Notes under the pieces: generated by a model
What the model saw: the letters and a program-made list of their open reading frames with translations, nothing else
Databases searched by the model: none
What the model was told of the DNA's origin: nothing
From: an uncultured Collinsella sp.
GTDB taxonomy: Bacteria; Actinomycetota; Coriobacteriia; Coriobacteriales; Coriobacteriaceae
Assembly: GCA_900544995.1 (NCBI GenBank)
Contig: UQXC01000069.1
Location: 1 to 9,308, forward strand
Length of the DNA: 9,308 nucleotides
Direction of reading: 5' to 3'
Part shown: positions 4,548-9,308 of the stretch, piece by piece
Position numbering within the stretch: position 1 is the first letter of the stretch
How the letters are laid out: each line of letters opens with the position of its first letter
Position numbers and translations under genes: made by a program

Positions 4548-6578
4548 GTGGCAAACGAAAACGATTACGATGGCGGCGAGATTAAGATTCTCGAAGGTCT
4601 CGAGGCCGTTCGTAAGCGCCCGGGCATGTATATCGGCTCGACGAGCGCCAGCGGTTTGCATCACCTGGTGTGGGAGATCGTTGACAACTCCGTCGACGAG
4701 GCCATGGCCGGTTTCTGCACCGAGATCCAGGTGACGGTCCACGCCGACAACTCCATCACGGTCGTCGACAACGGGCGCGGCATCCCCGTCGACGAGCACC
4801 CTGTTAAAAAGATCCCGACGCTCGAGGTCGTCATGACGATCTTGCACGCCGGTGGTAAGTTCGATAACTCGGCCTATAAGGTCTCGGGCGGCCTGCACGG
4901 CGTTGGCATCTCCGTCGTCAACGCACTGTCCAAGCGCGTGGTCGTTCAGGTTCGTCGCGACGGCAACACCTACGAGATGGAGTTCTCGCGCGGCAAGACC
5001 GTCAAGAAGATGGAGGTCGTGGGCACCTCGGATTCGACGGGCACCACCGTCACCTTCTGGCCCGACGATGAGATCTTCGAGACCTGCATCTACGATTTCG
5101 ATACGCTGCACAACCGTCTGCAGGAGACGGCGTTCCTCAATAAGAACCTCAAAATCGTGCTGACCGACGAGCGCGAGGCGACTCCCCACGTGGAGGAGTT
5201 TTGCTACGAGGGCGGTATCATCGACTTCGTCAAGTTCCTCAACGAGGGCAAGGACGTCCCCGAGGCCTTTAAGGAGCCTATCTACATCGAGGGCAAATCG
5301 GACCCGGACGCACCTGTGGCCAAGATGGGCGAGGTCGAGGTTTCCCTGCAGTGGAATAGCGGTTACGGCGAGAACGTCATGTCGTTTGCCAACGACATCT
5401 ACACCCCCGAGGGCGGCATGCACCTTGAGGGCTTCCGCACCGCGCTCACCCGCGTGATCAACGACTACGCGCGCAAACAGAACCTGCTCAAGGAAAAAGA
5501 CGCCAACCTGACCGGCGACGATGTACGCGAGGGCCTTTCGGCCGTTATCTCGGTCAAGCTGCCCGATCCGCAGTTTGAGGGCCAGACCAAGGCCAAGCTC
5601 GGCAGCTCCTATATGCGCGCGCTGACGCTCAAGATTGTGACCGACGGCCTTGCCGATTACCTCGAGGAGCATCCCAAGCCCGCTCGCGAGATCGTCAAGA
5701 AGGCACAGCAGGCCTGCAAGGCGCGCAATGCCGCCCGCAAGGCGCGCGAGGCGACCCGCCGCAAGAGCTTGCTCGAGACGGCGTCCCTGCCCGGTAAACT
5801 CGCCGACTGCTCGGTGCGCGATGCCGAGCTGACCGAGCTCTTCATCGTAGAGGGCGACTCGGCAGGCGGTTCGGCCAAGGACGGCCGTCGCCGAGACATC
5901 CAGGCGATTCTGCCCCTGCGCGGCAAGATTTTGAACGTCGAACGCGTTGGTGACCATCGCGCGTTCTCGAGTGACACCATCCAGTCGCTGATTACCGCGA
6001 TCGGCTGCGGCGTCACGACGAGTGCCGGCGACGGCGGCGACTTTGATATCACCAAGGCGCGCTACCACAAGATCATCATCATGACCGATGCAGACGTCGA
6101 CGGTGCGCATATCCGCATCCTGCTGCTGACGTTCTTCTACAAGTACATGCGTCCGCTGATCGATGCCGGCTACGTCTATGTTGCCTGTCCGCCCATCTTT
6201 GGCATTAAGGTGCGCAACAAGATCCACTACGTGTATCCCAACGGCCGCCAGCCCGAAGACGAGATCCTGCGCGACACTATCCAGAGCCTGGGCCTGAACC
6301 CCGACGATAACGACGAGGACGGCAAGGCCAAGGACGGCAAGATCACCAAAAAGCGCAAGGGCTATACCGTCCAGCGCTACAAGGGCCTGGGCGAGATGGA
6401 CCCCAAGCAGCTTGCCTCGACGACGATGGACCCCAAGACCCGCATCCTGCAGCGCGTGTCGATCGAGGATGCCGTGGTGGCGGACCGCGCCGTGCGCGAG
6501 CTGATGGGTTCCGAGGTCGGCTATCGCCGCGAGTACATTGAAAAACATGCGCATGACGCGCGTTTCCTTGATGCTTAA
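4548..6578 (+). CDS. gyrB: DNA gyrase subunit B
   Basis: GyrB is the ATPase subunit of type IIA topoisomerase gyrase (A2B2), which introduces negative supercoils. From GTG 4548 the product has 676 residues, normal for the short GyrB class that lacks the extra insert of E. coli. The GHKL ATPase begins with KILEGLEAVRKRPGMYIG, with the catalytic Glu in VWEIVDN (Glu43), metal-binding Asn47, DNGRGIP at 74-80, and GLHGVGISVVNALS. The transducer domain follows. The TOPRIM domain carries EGDSAGGSAK (Glu435) and the DADVDG acidic triad (Asp514, 516, 518). The C-terminus contains QRYKGLGEMDPKQL and ends REYIEKHAHDARFLDA. A short charged insert, rich in Asp then Lys, lies at about 585-604 just before the QRYKGLGEM motif. 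The gene follows a terminator and is 11 bp from gyrA. Confidence 0.98.
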   Translation: MANENDYDGGEIKILEGLEAVRKRPGMYIGSTSASGLHHLVWEIVDNSVDEAMAGFCTEIQVTVHADNSITVVDNGRGIPVDEHPVKKIPTLEVVMTILHAGGKFDNSAYKVSGGLHGVGISVVNALSKRVVVQVRRDGNTYEMEFSRGKTVKKMEVVGTSDSTGTTVTFWPDDEIFETCIYDFDTLHNRLQETAFLNKNLKIVLTDEREATPHVEEFCYEGGIIDFVKFLNEGKDVPEAFKEPIYIEGKSDPDAPVAKMGEVEVSLQWNSGYGENVMSFANDIYTPEGGMHLEGFRTALTRVINDYARKQNLLKEKDANLTGDDVREGLSAVISVKLPDPQFEGQTKAKLGSSYMRALTLKIVTDGLADYLEEHPKPAREIVKKAQQACKARNAARKAREATRRKSLLETASLPGKLADCSVRDAELTELFIVEGDSAGGSAKDGRRRDIQAILPLRGKILNVERVGDHRAFSSDTIQSLITAIGCGVTTSAGDGGDFDITKARYHKIIIMTDADVDGAHIRILLLTFFYKYMRPLIDAGYVYVACPPIFGIKVRNKIHYVYPNGRQPEDEILRDTIQSLGLNPDDNDEDGKAKDGKITKKRKGYTVQRYKGLGEMDPKQLASTTMDPKTRILQRVSIEDAVVADRAVRELMGSEVGYRREYIEKHAHDARFLDA

Positions 6579-6589
6579 GAGGAGGTAAC

Positions 6590-9308
6590 GTGGCAGACGA
6601 TATCAACAATAACGGGGGTATGGACGAGGCCGGCGATGCCGGTATGCCCGATGATCTGAAGCGCCTGCTTGCCCGTGCTGAGCAGGGCGAGGACGGCGAC
6701 CCGGACGCCTATAACCCCGATGCCGATGATGATGAGGAAGAAGACGACGCCGAGCTCGAGGAGAGCTTTGGCGAAGTCGACCGTGGCGCCTCGGCCGGTG
6801 AGGATATCAACGGCGGTCAGCTCCAGATTTCGGAGTTCGGTCGCGAGATGAAGCAGTCGTTCATCGAGTATTCGATGTCGGTTATCACGGCGCGCGCCCT
6901 GCCGGACGTGCGCGACGGCTTAAAGCCGGTGCACCGCCGCATCCTGTACGCGATGAACGAGAGCGGCATCTACCCCAACCGCCCACACAAGAAGTCGGCC
7001 TGGACGGTCGGCGAAGTTATCGGTAAGTACCATCCGCACGGCGATTCCGCGGTCTATGAGGCCATGGTCCGCCTGGCGCAGTGGTTCTCCATGCGTACGC
7101 CGCTCATCGACGGCCACGGCAACTTTGGCAACATCGACGGCGACGGCGCGGCGGCCATGCGTTACACCGAGAGCCGCCTGGCAAAGCCCGCCATGGAACT
7201 GTTGCGTGACTTGCAGAAGGATACCGTCGACTGGCAGCCCAACTACGACGAATCGCTCGCCGAGCCCGTGGCACTGCCTGCGCGCTTCCCCAACCTGCTG
7301 GTCAACGGTAGCCAGGGCATCGCCGTCGGCATGGCCACCAACATCGCCCCGCATAACCTCACCGAGGCGATCGAGGCCACCTGCTACCTGATCGACAACC
7401 CCGACGCCACCGTCGACGAGCTCATGCAGATTATGCCCGGTCCGGACTTCCCCACCGGCGCCATCATCATGGGCAGCGCCGGCATTAAGCAGAGCTACGA
7501 GACTGGCCGAGGCTCCATTACCGTGCGTGCCAAGGCACACGTGGAGTCCACCAAGACCGGCCGCAGCCGCCTGGTCTTTACCGAGATTCCCTACATGGTC
7601 AACAAGGGCACCCTGCAGGAGAAGATCGCCCAGCTCGTCAACGACAAGCGCATCGAGGGCATCTCGGATATGCGCGATGAGTCCAACCAGAAGGGCATCC
7701 GTCTGGTCATCGAGCTCAAGAAGGGCGTCATTCCGCAGGTCGTGCTCAACAACCTGTATAAGTACACCTCGCTGCAGACGACCTTTGGCGCCAACAACCT
7801 GGCGCTCGTCAACGGCGTTCCCAAATGCCTGAGCCTGCGCGAGATGCTGCAGCACTACATTGACCACCAGGTCGACGTCGTCACTCGCCGCACCCGCTTT
7901 GACCTTAAGAAGGCCCAGGCCCGCGCGCATATCCTCGAGGGCTACCTGATGGCCCTCGACCATATCGACGAGGTCATTAGCATCATCCGCTCCTCGCAGA
8001 CCGACTCCGAGGCCAGCAGCCGCCTGATCGAGCGCTTTGGCTTTACGCCCGAGCAGACCACGGCCATCCTCGAGATGAAGTTGCGCCGCCTGACCGGCCT
8101 GGAGCGCGACAAGATTCAGGAAGAGCTGGACGGCTTGCGCCGCGCCATCGCCTACTACGAGGACCTACTGGCGCATGAGGAGAAGATCCTGGGCGTCATC
8201 AAGGAAGAGATGCGCGAGATCTCCAAGAAGTTCGGCGACAAGCGCCGCACCGAGATCAGCCAGGTTGAGAAGGACCTGGATGTCGAGGACCTCATCGCCG
8301 ACGAGGATATGGTCGTGACCATCACCCATACCGGCTACGTTAAGCGTATCCCGGTGGCTGCCTACCGTGCCCAGAAACGCGGTGGCAAGGGCGTGTCGGG
8401 CGTCAACCTCAAAGAGGATGACGTCATCGACGAGATGTTCATCGCGTCCACGCATGAGTACGTGCTGTTCTTCTCGAGCAAGGGCAAGGTCTATCGCCTG
8501 AAGGTGCACGAGCTGCCGGTGGGTACGCGCCAGGCGCGCGGTACCGCGATCGTCAACCTGCTGCCCTTTGAGGAGGGCGAGAAGATCGCGAGCGTCATCA
8601 GTTGCCGCGAGTTCCCGGCCGACGAGTACCTGATGTTTGCCACCAAGAGTGGCATGGTCAAGAAGACCGTGATGAGCGCTTACGACCGTAGCCGCCATGA
8701 TGGCCTGATCGCTATCAACCTGCGTGACGACGACGCGCTGCTGAACGTACGCCGCGTGCGCGAGGGTGACAAGATCATCCTGGCCACCACTGCGGGCAAG
8801 GCGATCATGTTCTCCGAGGAGCAGGTGCGCGCCACCGGCCGCGATACCAGCGGCGTTCGCGGTATCGGTATGAAGGACGGCGTGAGCGTTCTGGGCATGG
8901 AGGTCACTAACGGCAACGGTGATCTGTTCGTCATCACCGAGCGCGGTTACGGCAAACGCACGCCGGTCGCGGATTACCCGGAGCAGAATCGCGGCGGCCA
9001 GGGCGTCTACACCATCCAAATGACCGAGCGTAAGGGTAACCTCGCGGCCATGAAGACGGTGGGCCCGCAGCACGAGCTGTTCATCGTGACGGAGGGCGCG
9101 ACGGTCATTCGCGTCAAAACCGACGAGATCAGCCAAACCGGTCGCGCCACCCAGGGCGTCAAGATGATGACCGTCGACGACAACGACCGCATCTGCGCCG
9201 TAGCCCGCATGACGGCCGCCAAGGAGAAGCCCGAGGGCGAAGGTGTCGAGGCCGCAGCCGATACCGAAGAAGCCCCAGTCGACCTAGGCGACGGCAACGA
9301 CATGCCAG
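6590..9308 (+). CDS. gyrA: DNA gyrase subunit A (3' end outside window)
   Basis: GyrA cleaves and rejoins DNA and wraps it through its C-terminal beta-pinwheel. The frame from GTG 6590 is open for 906 codons to the window edge, with AGGAGG at 6580-6585. Residues 1-86 are an acidic, low-complexity extension with a run of Asp/Glu at 46-58. The conserved fold starts at MKQSFIEYSMSV (87 on), about 70 residues later than in E. coli. The winged-helix quinolone region reads GKYHPHGDSAVYE with Ser153 and Glu157, equivalent to E. coli Ser83 and Asp87, so no classical resistance change is seen. The catalytic tyrosine is Tyr192 in AAMRYTESRL. The C-terminal domain carries the GyrA box QKRGGKG at 595-601 and a second box-like QNRGGQG at 799-805. 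An acidic tail (from about 878) continues past the edge. Confidence 0.97.
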   Translation, partial: MADDINNNGGMDEAGDAGMPDDLKRLLARAEQGEDGDPDAYNPDADDDEEEDDAELEESFGEVDRGASAGEDINGGQLQISEFGREMKQSFIEYSMSVITARALPDVRDGLKPVHRRILYAMNESGIYPNRPHKKSAWTVGEVIGKYHPHGDSAVYEAMVRLAQWFSMRTPLIDGHGNFGNIDGDGAAAMRYTESRLAKPAMELLRDLQKDTVDWQPNYDESLAEPVALPARFPNLLVNGSQGIAVGMATNIAPHNLTEAIEATCYLIDNPDATVDELMQIMPGPDFPTGAIIMGSAGIKQSYETGRGSITVRAKAHVESTKTGRSRLVFTEIPYMVNKGTLQEKIAQLVNDKRIEGISDMRDESNQKGIRLVIELKKGVIPQVVLNNLYKYTSLQTTFGANNLALVNGVPKCLSLREMLQHYIDHQVDVVTRRTRFDLKKAQARAHILEGYLMALDHIDEVISIIRSSQTDSEASSRLIERFGFTPEQTTAILEMKLRRLTGLERDKIQEELDGLRRAIAYYEDLLAHEEKILGVIKEEMREISKKFGDKRRTEISQVEKDLDVEDLIADEDMVVTITHTGYVKRIPVAAYRAQKRGGKGVSGVNLKEDDVIDEMFIASTHEYVLFFSSKGKVYRLKVHELPVGTRQARGTAIVNLLPFEEGEKIASVISCREFPADEYLMFATKSGMVKKTVMSAYDRSRHDGLIAINLRDDDALLNVRRVREGDKIILATTAGKAIMFSEEQVRATGRDTSGVRGIGMKDGVSVLGMEVTNGNGDLFVITERGYGKRTPVADYPEQNRGGQGVYTIQMTERKGNLAAMKTVGPQHELFIVTEGATVIRVKTDEISQTGRATQGVKMMTVDDNDRICAVARMTAAKEKPEGEGVEAAADTEEAPVDLGDGNDMP

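Noticed and set aside
4497..6554. 685-codon open frame on the minus strand opposite gyrB
   Set aside because: This is a shadow of gyrB codon usage. No domain is recognisable, and the composition is as expected for antisense of a GC-rich gene.
6920..9136. Long minus-strand open frames opposite gyrA (6920-7963 and 8165-9136)
   Set aside because: Both are antisense shadows of the gyrA reading frame, which is unequivocally coding by its motifs throughout.
6590..9308. Quinolone-resistance substitutions in gyrA
   Set aside because: The key positions read Ser153 and Glu157, the common susceptible residues in Gram-positive-type GyrA, so no resistance change is indicated.
1..9308. Mobile element, CRISPR, tRNA/rRNA or foreign island
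   Set aside because: The window is filled by a conserved core gene order with even composition. I found no transposase, phage, direct-repeat array or RNA gene.

Overview
The window is the chromosomal replication-origin neighbourhood of a GC-rich bacterium: dnaA - oriC - dnaN - recF - dciA (DUF721) - gyrB - gyrA, all on the plus strand. This gene order, including a DUF721 gene between recF and gyrB, is typical of Actinomycetota. The moderately high GC, the rather divergent DnaA and the acidic extension on GyrA suggest the Coriobacteriia, with a Collinsella-like genome as my best guess. That placement rests on layout and protein flavour, not on a database search.

Layout: (1) 43-1434 encodes the DnaA linker, AAA+ and DNA-binding domains. 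The N-terminal domain I is not readable in frame, because a TGA lies at 7-9 and no ribosome binding site precedes any candidate start. A parS-like palindrome sits inside the gene at 72-87. (2) 1435-1672 (238 bp) is the probable oriC. It holds several degenerate DnaA boxes, then a run of five DnaA-trio-type trinucleotides, then an AT-rich unwinding segment, ending at the dnaN ribosome binding site. (3) 1673-4442 holds dnaN, recF and dciA, packed with a 9 bp gap and a 14 bp overlap and closed by a strong intrinsic terminator at 4469-4498. (4) 4548 onward holds gyrB and gyrA, 11 bp apart, each with a GTG start four bases after AGGAGG. gyrA runs off the right edge with no stop after 906 codons.

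How the genes work together: DnaA opens oriC; DciA is expected to help load or activate the DnaB helicase; DnaN is the sliding clamp; RecF acts at stalled forks and gaps; GyrB and GyrA form the gyrase that removes positive supercoils ahead of the fork. The parS-like site would tie the origin to ParB-based segregation.

This is core genome, with no mobile element, CRISPR array or foreign island visible. The points of interest are in the details: the broken or missing front of dnaA, the oriC architecture with altered DnaA recognition residues, the parS-like site inside dnaA, and the unusual acidic N-terminus of GyrA.
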